Shown here piece by piece: positions 16,902 to 25,937 of a stretch of 50,634 nucleotides of DNA. The position numbers and the translations under genes were made by a program. The stretch spans positions 1-50,634 of the forward strand of contig MGTD01000025.1 in assembly GCA_001799285.1 (NCBI GenBank). Direction: 5' to 3'. The stretch is from Deltaproteobacteria bacterium RIFOXYD12_FULL_56_24 (lineage in GTDB: Bacteria > Desulfobacterota > Desulfobulbia > Desulfobulbales > Desulfurivibrionaceae). Each line of letters opens with the position of its first letter. Position 1 is the first letter of the stretch. The notes under the pieces were generated by a model, which ran no database searches, had not been told where the DNA came from, and saw only the letters and a list, made by a program, of their open reading frames with translations.

Positions 16902-19284
16902 TACGCTCAGCAATTTTATTGATGAGCAGGAAATCCCTTTACTGCTGGAATTCATTTTTTCCATCCCAGCGCCGGAAACCTCGATCCTGCTGCGAAACGA
17001 CATCCTTCTCGCCTTTGAGACCTGGGTTGGGGAAGGGGGGCAGACGGAATTGCTCCCCGGCTCCTGGCGGTTTTTGCGCAAGGTCCAGGAGATCCTCTGT
17101 CTGCCGGAAGAGCGGATTGTGGTCTATCGTCACCGCAAAGCCAGCTGCCGGCTTTTTGCGATCCAAAGGGACAAGAAAGAACTGTCGCGCCTGAGCGCCC
17201 GGGATTTTCTTTCCATCAAGGAACGGCTGGTCAGGCCCGATCTGCCCGCCCAGCAGAGAACCATGGAGCTGAACCTCGCTCCGTTTTACGATTATGGGCC
17301 AAGTCTGAAGGATCCAAATATCATCGGGCATGGCATCAGGCACCTCAACCGGTATCTTTCCGCGAATCTGGCCAGTCAGCCGGAAAAATGGCAAAAGGCT
17401 CTGTATGAATTCCTTAAGCTCCATCAGTTGCACGGGGTGCAGCTCCTGCTGGACGGCGCCATCATCCGGGACGTCGGGGAACTGGAAACCGCCCTGGAAT
17501 ACGCCCTTGATACCGTGGATCGTTTTTCCGGCCAGCAGGATGTGAGCCGTTTGAAAGGCAAGCTGCAAGCCCTCGGGTTTCTCGATGGCTGGGGCAGCAG
17601 CCCGGCCCGGATTCTTGAGACCATGAATCTATTGCAGGACATCCTCGAACAGCCCAACGAAGAAACCCTGGAGGAGTTTTTGGCCAGTATTCCCATGATT
17701 TCCAAGGTTGCCCTGATCTCGCCGCACGGCTGGTTTGCCCAGGAAAACGTCCTCGGCCGTCCGGACACCGGCGGACAGGTTGTTTACGTACTTGACCAGG
17801 CCAAGGCCCTGGAAAGGTTTCTTGCCCAGGATCTAAGGAATGCCGGGTTGGATATTGACCCGATGATTCTCATCGTCACCAGGCTCATTCCTGAAGATGA
17901 AGGGACCACCGCAAACCAGCGGCTGGAAAAGGTCTGGCAGACCAAAAATGTCTGGATTCTGCGGGTGCCCTTCCAGAAAGAAGACAACGAGGTGGTGCCG
18001 CACTGGCTTTCCCGTTTCCGGGTATGGCCTTATCTGGACCAGTTCGCCATCGATGTGGAGCAGGAGCTTCGCCAGGAATTCGGCGGCAGGCCCGATCTTA
18101 TAGTGGGCAATTATTCGGACGGCAATCTGGTGGCTACCCTTCTTTCCCAAAGCATGGGGGTCACCCAAAGCAACATTGCCCATGCCCTGGAAAAGTCCAA
18201 ATATCTCTTCAGCGATCTCCATTGGGGAAATTTTGAGGCTGAATATCATTTTTCCGTGCAATTCATGGCGGACCTCATGGCCATGAATCTGGCGGATTTT
18301 ATTATCTCCAGCACCTCCCAGGAGATCATCGGCACGGATCAGGTTATCGGCCAGTATGAATCGTATCAGTTTTTCACCATGCCCGGCCTGCTCAATGTGA
18401 CCAACGGCATCAACCTGTTTCATCCCCGCTTCAACGTCATCCCTCCCGGCGTTGATCCGGCGACCTTCTTTCCATATACCCAGCGCAGCAGAAGGGAAAA
18501 GAAGACGAGCCGTGAACTTGAAGACCTCCTCTTCAGTCGGGAGGATCAAGACTGCTTCGGGCATCTGGCCCGGCCGGAGCTGCCGCCCATCTTCTCCATT
18601 GCCCGGCTGGACCGGATCAAGAACCTGACCGGCCTGGTGGAGGCCTACGGCAAGGACCGGGAGCTGCGGGCCAGGGCCAACCTGGTTGTCATCGCCAGCG
18701 TCCTGGACCCGGAGCGCTCCCGGGACGGAGAAGAGGCGGAGGAAATCCGCAAGATGCACCGGCTGCTTGCAGAGTACGATCTCCACGCCAGCGTCCGCTG
18801 GATCGGCAAGCTGCTGGGCAAGGAGGCTACCGGCGAGGCTTACCGGCTGATGGCCGATCGCCGGGGCATTTTTGTTCAGCCCGCCCTGTTCGAGGCCTTC
18901 GGCCTCACCATTCTGGAGGCCATGCACTCTGGTCTGCCGGTCTTCGTCACCATGTTCGGCGGGCCGGGGGAGATTGTCGAACACGGCAAGTCGGGCTTTC
19001 TTATCAACCCAACCAATCCCGAGGCAATGACCGCTTGTCTGGTTGATTTTTTTGCGGATTGCGCCAAAAATCCCAAGCACTGGCAAATAATTGCCAAAAC
19101 CGGCATGAAAAGAGCCCAGGGCCATTTCACCTGGGAACTGTATTGCCGGCAATTGACCAGGCTCGCCAAGGTGCACGGGTTCTGGCGGTATTCCCAATCC
19201 GCCCAGGCAAAGATGCGCATGGCCCAGTGCTGGCATCAGCTTTACCACCTTTACATCAAGCCGAGATCTGCCGCTGTTTCCTGA
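16894..19284 (+). CDS. susA: Sucrose synthase
   Basis: Protein of 796 residues, the normal size for the family. The N-terminal ~270 residues match the regulatory part of sucrose synthases, followed by a GT-B domain starting ALISPHGWFAQ, with GRPDTGGQVVYVLDQ near 288 and the E-x7-E motif EAFGLTILE near 667-675. It interconverts sucrose plus UDP with UDP-glucose plus fructose. ATG 16894 is favoured over GTG 16891 because AGGAGGA ends 7 bases upstream. The start overlaps the spsA stop. With spsA and the nearby fructokinase it allows both synthesis and recycling of sucrose. Confidence 0.93.
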   Translation: MTNTLSNFIDEQEIPLLLEFIFSIPAPETSILLRNDILLAFETWVGEGGQTELLPGSWRFLRKVQEILCLPEERIVVYRHRKASCRLFAIQRDKKELSRLSARDFLSIKERLVRPDLPAQQRTMELNLAPFYDYGPSLKDPNIIGHGIRHLNRYLSANLASQPEKWQKALYEFLKLHQLHGVQLLLDGAIIRDVGELETALEYALDTVDRFSGQQDVSRLKGKLQALGFLDGWGSSPARILETMNLLQDILEQPNEETLEEFLASIPMISKVALISPHGWFAQENVLGRPDTGGQVVYVLDQAKALERFLAQDLRNAGLDIDPMILIVTRLIPEDEGTTANQRLEKVWQTKNVWILRVPFQKEDNEVVPHWLSRFRVWPYLDQFAIDVEQELRQEFGGRPDLIVGNYSDGNLVATLLSQSMGVTQSNIAHALEKSKYLFSDLHWGNFEAEYHFSVQFMADLMAMNLADFIISSTSQEIIGTDQVIGQYESYQFFTMPGLLNVTNGINLFHPRFNVIPPGVDPATFFPYTQRSRREKKTSRELEDLLFSREDQDCFGHLARPELPPIFSIARLDRIKNLTGLVEAYGKDRELRARANLVVIASVLDPERSRDGEEAEEIRKMHRLLAEYDLHASVRWIGKLLGKEATGEAYRLMADRRGIFVQPALFEAFGLTILEAMHSGLPVFVTMFGGPGEIVEHGKSGFLINPTNPEAMTACLVDFFADCAKNPKHWQIIAKTGMKRAQGHFTWELYCRQLTRLAKVHGFWRYSQSAQAKMRMAQCWHQLYHLYIKPRSAAVS

Positions 19285-19373
19285 CCTGACAATGGCGGGA
19301 TGGAGGAAGCGCTCACCATCAATGCGCCGGAACATGTTATGAATCCGGCAGCTACATCAGGGGACAAGGAAAG

Positions 19374-20351
19374 ATGGAATTGTTAAACGAATATCTGGGA
19401 GTCATTGAGTGGAAAGCGATCGCCCAGACCTGCTTCCGGATTGTGTTCATTCTCTTTATTGCCTGGTTTTTCAAGTCTCTGCTCAACAAGCTGCTGGGCA
19501 GGTTGAAGACCCGCCTTCACGAGCGAGTCCAGGCCGCCCGTGAACCGCAGCTCGAATCCGGCAAGCGAATTGAAACTCTGATCATGCTGGTTCGGCAGGG
19601 AGCAATGTTCGTCCTGGGTTTGATTGTCGGCCTTTTGTTTCTGAAGGAAATCGGGGTCGAAATCGCTCCCTTTCTGGCAAGCGCCGGAATCGTCGGCCTG
19701 GCGGTGGGGTTTGGCGGCCAGAATCTGGTTCGGGATGTAATTTCCGGTTTTTTCATCATCCTGGAAAATCAGATCCGGGTCGGGGATGTGGCAATCATCA
19801 ACGGCACCGGCGGCCTGGTCGAAGAGATTAATTTCCGCACCATCATCCTGCGGGATCTCGGCGGGGTGGTTCATATCTTTCCCAATGGCGCGGTCACTAC
19901 CCTCAGCAATCTCACCAAAGAATGGTCAGCCTATGTTTTTGAGATCGGGGTGGCCTACAGGGAAAATACCGATGCGGTGGTCTTGATCCTGGCGGAGGTT
20001 GGGCGTAAACTGAAAGAGGATGCGATTTTCGGCCCGATGATCCTGGAAGAGCCGGAGATTTTCGGGGTGGACAAGCTGGACAATTCGTCCGTGGTTATCA
20101 AGGGCAGGATCAAAACGGTGCCCATCCAGCAATGGGCCGTGGGTCGCGAGTTTCTGCGCCGGGTAAAGCTCGCTTTTGACGCCAAGGGCATCGAGATCCC
20201 CTTTCCCCATCAGACCCTCTATTTCGGGGAGGCGAGCAAACCGTTTGCGGTGCATGTGCTTGAACGGAAAAAAGAAGAAGAACAGCTCGGGGAAATATTA
20301 AGTTCTGAACCAGAGGCTGTCCGGCGAGATCGAAGCGGAGCAACAACTTAG
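19374..20351 (+). CDS. MscS-family mechanosensitive channel
   Basis: Protein of 325 residues. Membrane helices lie near 15-37, 68-90 and 95-125; the last is the Gly/Ala-rich pore helix APFLASAGIVGLAVGFGGQNLVRDVISGFFIILE typical of MscS TM3. A cytoplasmic beta domain (VGDVAIINGTGGLVEEINFRTIILRD) and an alpha/beta C-terminus follow. Such channels open on hypo-osmotic shock and release solutes. AAGGA precedes the ATG. The gene is 89 bases after susA on the same strand, which links it to sucrose as a compatible solute. Confidence 0.92.
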   Translation: MELLNEYLGVIEWKAIAQTCFRIVFILFIAWFFKSLLNKLLGRLKTRLHERVQAAREPQLESGKRIETLIMLVRQGAMFVLGLIVGLLFLKEIGVEIAPFLASAGIVGLAVGFGGQNLVRDVISGFFIILENQIRVGDVAIINGTGGLVEEINFRTIILRDLGGVVHIFPNGAVTTLSNLTKEWSAYVFEIGVAYRENTDAVVLILAEVGRKLKEDAIFGPMILEEPEIFGVDKLDNSSVVIKGRIKTVPIQQWAVGREFLRRVKLAFDAKGIEIPFPHQTLYFGEASKPFAVHVLERKKEEEQLGEILSSEPEAVRRDRSGATT

Positions 20352-20399
20352 GAGCCGTGCGAAAATAACCTGTACTTTTTTATCCCGGTTGTACGGCTC
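20352..20399. terminator. Dyad abutting stop codon (repeat family copy 2)
   Basis: GAGCCGT (20352-20358) immediately after the stop pairs with ACGGCTC (20393-20399), enclosing GCGAAAATAACCTGTA and a T-run. The spacing and inner sequence closely match the dyad after ftsH at 40369-40415. It is probably a transcription terminator or mRNA-end stabiliser. Confidence 0.55.
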
Positions 20400-20472
20400 T
20401 TTATGCTGTTTTTGCCGGAGTTGATGTTCAAGTTGTTTTCACTCAACGGCTTAGAAAAGGAGAGCGGCCAAG

Positions 20473-20949
20473 ATGAAAGTTCGTACTCTGTTATTACTGA
20501 TTGTTCTGATTGTAATTGCTGCTTTTACCGCCCTCAACTGGGGGGTGTTCATGGCGCCGGCCACGCTTTCCCTGGGGATTGCAACTGTTCAGGCGCCGCT
20601 CGGCCTGGTCATGCTTGGGATGCTGGCCTTTCTCGTGGCCCTATTCCTGGTGTTCGTGGTCTATTTTCAGACCTCGCTGCTCCTTGACACTCGCCGGAAT
20701 GCGCGGGAACTGCAAGTCAGCCGGGAGCTGGCCGACCAGGCCGAGGCTTCGCGTTTTACCGAACTGCGCGGGTTTCTGGAGGAAGCGTTGAAAAAACAGG
20801 CCGATACGGACGCCGAGACGAGGGCAGCCGTGCTGGCACGACTCGCTCAGCTCGACCGGGATCTGCGCGCAGCGATAGAAGAGTCGGGAAACACGATCAG
20901 CGCCTACATCGGTGAACTGGATGACCGGCTTGAAAGAACCAAGGGATGA
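20473..20949 (+). CDS. LapA-like inner membrane protein
   Basis: Protein of 158 residues. Two membrane helices (about 4-24 and 40-65) are separated by NWGVFMAPATLSLGIATVQAPLGL, followed by a cytoplasmic helical and probably coiled-coil tail (70-158) rich in Arg, Glu and Ala. The layout fits the LapA/DUF1049 family, whose E. coli member works with LapB in lipopolysaccharide assembly control. No lapB is next to it, and the long coiled-coil tail makes a specific role uncertain. AAAAGGAGA precedes the ATG. Confidence 0.65.
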   Translation: MKVRTLLLLIVLIVIAAFTALNWGVFMAPATLSLGIATVQAPLGLVMLGMLAFLVALFLVFVVYFQTSLLLDTRRNARELQVSRELADQAEASRFTELRGFLEEALKKQADTDAETRAAVLARLAQLDRDLRAAIEESGNTISAYIGELDDRLERTKG

Positions 20950-21015
20950 TGTGGGGGAAATTTCCGGGAAAGTCTTTTTTTAGGAAAATCCGGGATGGAT
21001 CATAGTCGTTGGGGT

Positions 21016-22221
21016 TCAGTGCCCATCCTTTGTTGGCTCCTTTTTGCCGGCAACAAAGACCCCCACCGTCATGATGAGATTGGTGAAGATAATGATGGCG
21101 AAGGTCAGGTCCGTGAAGTATTCGCTGCCCCTGATGTCGGCTGATGCCGGCAAGGTCGCCAGAACCGCGGAAGCAAGCCCGCGGGGGAGCATGGACATCA
21201 TCAGGCCCCGGTCGCTCTTTTTCTCCGGGTAGAGCGCAACCGTAACCCTGACGCTCATATACCTTACGACAACTATGATAAGGAGCAAGGCGAGACTGCA
21301 AAGCACGAAGTCCAGGTCGATCCAGGAAAAGGAAACCATCATGCCGATGTAGACAAAAAAGAAGGTCCTGATGAAAAAGGTCATTTCCCCATGGAAGAAT
21401 TTGATGGTGCTGTTCACAAGGGAAGTGTCCTTGATTTTCAGGAATTTGCTGAAGTCATGGCTGTTGCCGAGGATTATCCCGAAAACGAGTATCGCCATGG
21501 CGCCGCTTCCCCCCAGGAAGCTGACCGCGCCGAAGGTTGTGAGCACCGCCGCCAGGGTGAACATGTATGAATATTTTCGTGCGCTGAAGTGATTGAGCAC
21601 CTTCAGCCAGAACAATCCTGCGACAAGGCCCAAAACAATGGCGATGGAAAATGAGCTGAAAATGGTGCGAAACGGGGTTTTGATTCCGATGTAGCCGAGG
21701 GTGATGATTTCTATCAGGGATATGGTGCAGATGACGGCAAGAACATCGCTGAGCGCCGATTCGATGGAAAGAATGGTCTTTGTTTCTTCCTTGATCCCCA
21801 TCTTGTTGATGATGGGAATGACCACCGGGGCACTGGTGCAACCGAGGATGGCGCCAAGGAGAAGGCTCAGTAACAGATCCCAGCCCCTAACAAAATGGAG
21901 AAAGCAGGCCAGGGAAACGGTCGAAAGGGTAAAGGACAAGAGGACCAGGAGCGAGGCTGTGCCGAACTCCTTGATCAGCTTGTCAATATCCATGTCCATC
22001 CCACCCTCGAAGAGGATGATGATGAGGGCGAGGGTGCCGAAATATTCGGCGAACGGCGCAAGGATCTGCGGTTCTATAAGGCCGAGCACGGGGCCGAGAA
22101 AAATGCCGATGCAGAGAAGCAGGAGGACATCAGATATTTTTGTTTTCTCGAAAAAAACATTGCCGAAGAATCCCGCCATGATGATTATCCCGGTAATGAG
22201 AAAAACGAAAGCAACGTCCAT
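21016..22221 (-). CDS. Cation/proton antiporter (CPA family)
   Basis: Protein of 401 residues with about 11-13 membrane helices. LIIILFEGGMDMD, TSAPVVIPIINKMGI and the acidic SIESALSDVLAV motif are characteristic of monovalent cation/proton antiporters of the CPA superfamily. It would exchange Na+ or K+ for H+ across the inner membrane. No TrkA-type C-terminal regulatory domain is present. GATGAGG lies upstream of the ATG. Its place between channels and sucrose genes suggests a role in ion or osmotic balance. The exact cation cannot be read from sequence. Confidence 0.88.
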   Translation of the reverse strand: MDVAFVFLITGIIIMAGFFGNVFFEKTKISDVLLLLCIGIFLGPVLGLIEPQILAPFAEYFGTLALIIILFEGGMDMDIDKLIKEFGTASLLVLLSFTLSTVSLACFLHFVRGWDLLLSLLLGAILGCTSAPVVIPIINKMGIKEETKTILSIESALSDVLAVICTISLIEIITLGYIGIKTPFRTIFSSFSIAIVLGLVAGLFWLKVLNHFSARKYSYMFTLAAVLTTFGAVSFLGGSGAMAILVFGIILGNSHDFSKFLKIKDTSLVNSTIKFFHGEMTFFIRTFFFVYIGMMVSFSWIDLDFVLCSLALLLIIVVVRYMSVRVTVALYPEKKSDRGLMMSMLPRGLASAVLATLPASADIRGSEYFTDLTFAIIIFTNLIMTVGVFVAGKKEPTKDGH

Positions 22222-22295
22222 CGGTGCGCCTCATCGTGTGGTTTGGCGAAAATGCCTGAATGAAAATCTTTCCCCAAAAACCGTTTTTTTCGGGG

Positions 22296-23267
22296 TTACC
22301 TGATTCCGTTGTCTTTCCTCAATCCGCGTGCGGCAGAGGCTATGCGGATTTCTCGCCGGGCCAGGGCAATGGCTCCGCAGATGCCGGCGTCGTCCCCAAG
22401 AAGCGGCGGCACGATGAAACGGTCGATATCCTCTTGCAATGCCGGAGAAACGAGATAGTTGTTCAGGGCGATTCGCACCCGCGCGCGGACCATCCGGAAA
22501 AATCGATCCTGGCCAAACCGGCCACCCTTTCTGACGCTGCCGCCGATGATCAGCCGTTGCGGCGATAACACGCACACCAGGTTGGCAACGGCGTAGGCAA
22601 TGTACTGCGTCTCCCTGTCCCAGGCTTCATGTTCCGGCGGAATCGCTTCCGCCGCCATTTTCGCCCGCGCCAAAAGCGCCGGGCCGGAACACAGTCCTTC
22701 CCAGCAGTCGCCGTGAAACGGGCATACCCCGGCAAAGGTGTCACCCGGTATGCGAGGCAGCCGCAGGTGTCCCATCTCGGAATGGACAAGCCCGTGCAGG
22801 AGCTCTCCTCCCACCATTACTCCCCCGCCGATGCCCGTACCGATGGTGAGATAGACGAAATCGCGCAGGCCGGTGCCGTTGCCCCAGTGAAATTCGCCGA
22901 GGGCGGCGCCGTTCACATCCGTGTCGAAGGCTATTGGAATATCCGGGAATGCCCTTTGCACCGCGCCGAGAATGTTGGTGTTTTTCCAGCCGGGCTTGGG
23001 GGTTGAGGTGATGTATCCGTAGGTCGGAGAATTCTGGTGGAGATCGATTGGTCCGAACGAGGCGATCCCGATGGCTTGGAGCAGCCCGCGCCGGCGTTGT
23101 TGCTCGCCAAACCAGTGCGTGACCTCGGCAAGAACATGCTCGGGATTATCTCCGGAAGGAAACTCGGTTCGGCTGAGGTCTTGCGGACAAGTGCCGACCG
23201 CGCAGACGAATTTGGTTCCCCCGGCCTCAATCGCCCCCACCAGGGCATTTTTGAGGGGTTTGTTCAT
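22296..23267 (-). CDS. ROK-family sugar kinase, probable fructokinase
   Basis: Protein of 323 residues. The N-terminal phosphate loop is GAIEAGGTKFVCAVG and the catalytic region is FDTDVNGAALGE. MGHLRLPR precedes a zinc site, GVCPFHGDCWEGLCSGPAL, which is the pattern of bacterial ScrK/GmuE-type fructokinases within ROK. It should phosphorylate fructose to fructose-6-phosphate, feeding sucrose-phosphate synthase. Its ATG overlaps the MscS stop (ATGA) and is preceded by GAAGGAGAAG, so translation is coupled to the channel gene. Confidence 0.88.
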   Translation of the reverse strand: MNKPLKNALVGAIEAGGTKFVCAVGTCPQDLSRTEFPSGDNPEHVLAEVTHWFGEQQRRRGLLQAIGIASFGPIDLHQNSPTYGYITSTPKPGWKNTNILGAVQRAFPDIPIAFDTDVNGAALGEFHWGNGTGLRDFVYLTIGTGIGGGVMVGGELLHGLVHSEMGHLRLPRIPGDTFAGVCPFHGDCWEGLCSGPALLARAKMAAEAIPPEHEAWDRETQYIAYAVANLVCVLSPQRLIIGGSVRKGGRFGQDRFFRMVRARVRIALNNYLVSPALQEDIDRFIVPPLLGDDAGICGAIALARREIRIASAARGLRKDNGIR

Positions 23268-24640
23268 GGGCTTCTCCTTCGATGGGGCCTCGGTCTCTCA
23301 GCCGGGAGGGCATTGCCGGCAGGGGGAGAATCTGTCGCTTCCCCTGCCATGCCCCCTGTGTCGGGCGGCATGGTTTTGAGGTGGATATCCCTTTGCGGAT
23401 AGGGGATCTCCATGCCCTCTTTCTGGAAGTTCTCCCAGATCTTTAACAGCACATCGCTTTTCACATTCTTGACCCCGTTGACCGGATCGTTGATCCAGGC
23501 ACCCAGCTCCAGATCGATGGAGCTTTCACCAAAGCCGACCAGCAGGCACTGGGGCGGCGGGTCCGTGATGATCCTCTCCGTCTGCCGGGCCGCCTCTTCG
23601 CAGAGGGCCATGGCCTTGCGCACATCCGCGCTGTAGGCGATGCCCACCGGAATTCTCAGGCAGACCGTGCTGTTGCTGAACGACCAGTTTTCCACCTGCT
23701 GGGTGATGAGATCCTCATTGGGGATCAGGAATTCCTTGCCGTCCGGGGCAATGAGCGAGGTGTAGCGGGCGCCGAGAGAGTTCACCCAGCCATAGGTTTC
23801 GCCCACGGTGATCACGTCGCCCGGCTTAATGGACTTGTCCAGCAGGAGAATGAAGCCGCTGATCAGGTTGGAAAAGATCTTCTGCAGGCCGAAGCCGATG
23901 CCCACGCCGACCGCGCCGGTGAAGATGGTGAAGCCGGTGAGGTCGAGGCCGACGCTCCGCAACCCCACCAGGATGGCGGTGGCAATCAGGGTAATCTTGG
24001 AGAGCTTGATAAACAGCACCTGGATGGAAGGAGAGAGCGCCGAGTTTTCCCGGATCCGTTTTTCCAGAAGATGGGAGAGGAGCCGCGCCCCCCAGAGCAG
24101 CAGAACCAGGGTCAGGAAGCCGGTGAGCACAGTGAGCAGCGAAATATGCATCTTACCGAACTTGAGGGCGAAACGGTCGAGCAGCTTGATGGTCGGTTCC
24201 AGCAGATCCAGGATGTTGAGGGCGGCAAGGGTCCAGGCGATGACCGTAATCAGCCTGACCCAGGCGGAATTGTCGAAAAACAGGGAGGTGGTTCGGATAA
24301 TGATCCAGACCGCCAGCAGGTTGACGACAATGGTAAGCAGATTGTGTGGCCATTGGGCTTCCACGGCGACCAGCAGCGAGATTAGCTGCAAAAAAAGCCA
24401 GAGCAGGGGCGAGGCAAGGGGCAGCAGGCCGGAGAGGATCTGAGCGAAATATTTCTGGGGCAGCTCGGGAGCTGAAAATTTCAGCCTGATTCTTCTGTCG
24501 ATCAGAAAGGCGATCAGCAGGGCGCAGGCGATAACCAGCGCCTGGACAAGATTATCGTAGGTCAGGACATAGCTGAGCAGCCAGTCGTGGACAACCGACA
24601 GGTTTTTTTCGCTGAGAGCGGAAAGCCAGAGGCGTTTCAT
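23264..24640 (-). CDS. MscS-family channel, larger form
   Basis: Protein of 458 residues. There are several N-terminal membrane helices (about 25-215), then a pore helix containing LTGFTIFTGAVGVGIGFGLQKIFSNLISGFILLLDKSI and a cytoplasmic domain with PGDVITVGETYGWVNSLGARYTSL. This is a mechanosensitive channel of the longer MscS/MscK-like type. ATG 24640 is chosen because CAGGGA precedes it and the extra 17 upstream residues would be encoded by the dispersed repeat at 24669-24720. It overlaps the fructokinase gene by 4 bases. Confidence 0.88.
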   Translation of the reverse strand: MKRLWLSALSEKNLSVVHDWLLSYVLTYDNLVQALVIACALLIAFLIDRRIRLKFSAPELPQKYFAQILSGLLPLASPLLWLFLQLISLLVAVEAQWPHNLLTIVVNLLAVWIIIRTTSLFFDNSAWVRLITVIAWTLAALNILDLLEPTIKLLDRFALKFGKMHISLLTVLTGFLTLVLLLWGARLLSHLLEKRIRENSALSPSIQVLFIKLSKITLIATAILVGLRSVGLDLTGFTIFTGAVGVGIGFGLQKIFSNLISGFILLLDKSIKPGDVITVGETYGWVNSLGARYTSLIAPDGKEFLIPNEDLITQQVENWSFSNSTVCLRIPVGIAYSADVRKAMALCEEAARQTERIITDPPPQCLLVGFGESSIDLELGAWINDPVNGVKNVKSDVLLKIWENFQKEGMEIPYPQRDIHLKTMPPDTGGMAGEATDSPPAGNALPAERPRPHRRRSP

Positions 24641-24668
24641 ACGGGTAGTTCCCTGAAAGAGGTGGGTA

Positions 24669-24720
24669 AGGAGCTGTAACGAAACAGACATGATACCGTG
24701 GTTATCTGGGCCCAGCTCCT
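24669..24720. repeat. Dyad overlapping the permease stop (repeat family copy 3)
   Basis: AGGAGCTG (24669-24676) pairs with CAGCTCCT (24713-24720). The left arm continues TAACGAAAC, matching the TTACGAAAT of the 1432 copy. The element covers the last codons (LGAGPR) of the minus-strand permease gene and lies upstream of the MscS gene. Confidence 0.55.
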
Positions 24721-25937
24721 AAATATAACAGCAAAACCAGAACAAGCAGGGAAAAAAGCGTGATCGGGATGCCTGCCCGGGCGTGTTCCTTAAAGCTGAT
24801 CTCGATCTTAAATTTCCTGGCCTGCTCGATGACGATGAGATTGGCGATGCTGCCGATGATGATGAGATTGCCGGCAAAGGTGCTGGACAGGGCCAAAACA
24901 TACCACTGTTCCGGCACGCGAGGGTCGAGGAATTGGACGAGGAGCATGGCGGCTGGCACATTGCTGACCAGGTTGCTCATCAGGGCGGAGATACCGGTGA
25001 GGGCAAAAAGGTTGGTGATGGTCAGGCCATGTTGACTCATGGCCTCCATGAGCAGGCCGGGGATGTTGCGGGCGGTAATGCCGTGAACCACGATGAACAG
25101 GGCGCAGAACAGGGTAAGAAGGTGCCAGTCCACCAGTTCCATGATCCGGCGGGAGTGCATCTTTCTGCTGCACAGCAGGATACCGGCCACGGTGATGGCG
25201 GAAAGCTCTCTGGGGATGGGAGTGAAGAAAAGAGCGACCAGAACCAGCATGGCGAGTAATCCCTTGCTGCTTTGCCAGCGGTTGAATTCGGGCCAGGCGG
25301 CGGTCTGCTCCAAGCTTTGGGGAACCGTGGGCATGGCAAAGCGGCCCTGGTAAGTGCGGCAGAGGATGAAGTAGGCACCAGCCAAGGCGATGACAGTGGG
25401 AGGCGCGCACCAGAACAGGAAGCTGCCGAAATGCAGCCGGCCGACCTGGCCGATCAGCATGTTTTGCGGGTTGCCGATGATGGTGGCGGCCGAGCCGATA
25501 TTGCTGGCCGCTGCCAGGCCCAGAAGAAAGGGCAGAGGGTTGAGCCCTTTTTTCAGCAGGACGAGACAGAGGACCGGGGTGAAGGCCAGACAGACAATGT
25601 CGTTGGCCAGCAGGGCGGAAAGCAGAGCCGCCGCCAGCATGCTGGTCAAGAGAAAAAGCCGGGGCCGGTCCAGCATCCCGGTAGTGCGCTGGATGACCCA
25701 GGTGTAGAAGCCGCCCAGCCGGAGCTGGGCGGAAAGCACCATCAGGGCGTAGAGCAGGATGATGGTGGGCAGGTCAATGGCCCCCATGGCTGACTCGAGC
25801 GGCACTGCGCCGCTGGCGATCATGGCGATGGCCCCCAGCAGGGCGATGCCGGTCCGGTCCAGCATCAGGCCGGGGATTCGGCCAAGGGCTACGCCGAGAT
25901 AGGTTATAATGAAAATGAGCACGGCTGGATCGGGCAT
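24702..25937 (-). CDS. ArsB/NhaD-SLC13 superfamily ion permease
   Basis: Protein of 411 residues with about 10-12 membrane helices. DLPTIILLYALMVLSAQL, LLANDIVCLAFTPVL and ASNIGSAATIIGNPQNMLIG are hallmarks of the ion-transporter superfamily containing ArsB, NhaD and SLC13 carriers. SNIGSAATIIGNPQN is the substrate- and cation-binding re-entrant motif. Substrate could be arsenite, a dicarboxylate, sulfate or Na+. No arsenic genes are nearby, and its osmoregulation neighbours favour an anion or Na+ role. The last residues are encoded by a dispersed dyad repeat. Confidence 0.85.
   Translation of the reverse strand: MPDPAVLIFIITYLGVALGRIPGLMLDRTGIALLGAIAMIASGAVPLESAMGAIDLPTIILLYALMVLSAQLRLGGFYTWVIQRTTGMLDRPRLFLLTSMLAAALLSALLANDIVCLAFTPVLCLVLLKKGLNPLPFLLGLAAASNIGSAATIIGNPQNMLIGQVGRLHFGSFLFWCAPPTVIALAGAYFILCRTYQGRFAMPTVPQSLEQTAAWPEFNRWQSSKGLLAMLVLVALFFTPIPRELSAITVAGILLCSRKMHSRRIMELVDWHLLTLFCALFIVVHGITARNIPGLLMEAMSQHGLTITNLFALTGISALMSNLVSNVPAAMLLVQFLDPRVPEQWYVLALSSTFAGNLIIIGSIANLIVIEQARKFKIEISFKEHARAGIPITLFSLLVLVLLLYLGAGPR

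Noticed and set aside
17833-19335. 500-codon minus-strand frame opposite sucrose synthase
   Set aside because: It is a shadow of the sucrose synthase reading frame, with no domain and no ribosome site.
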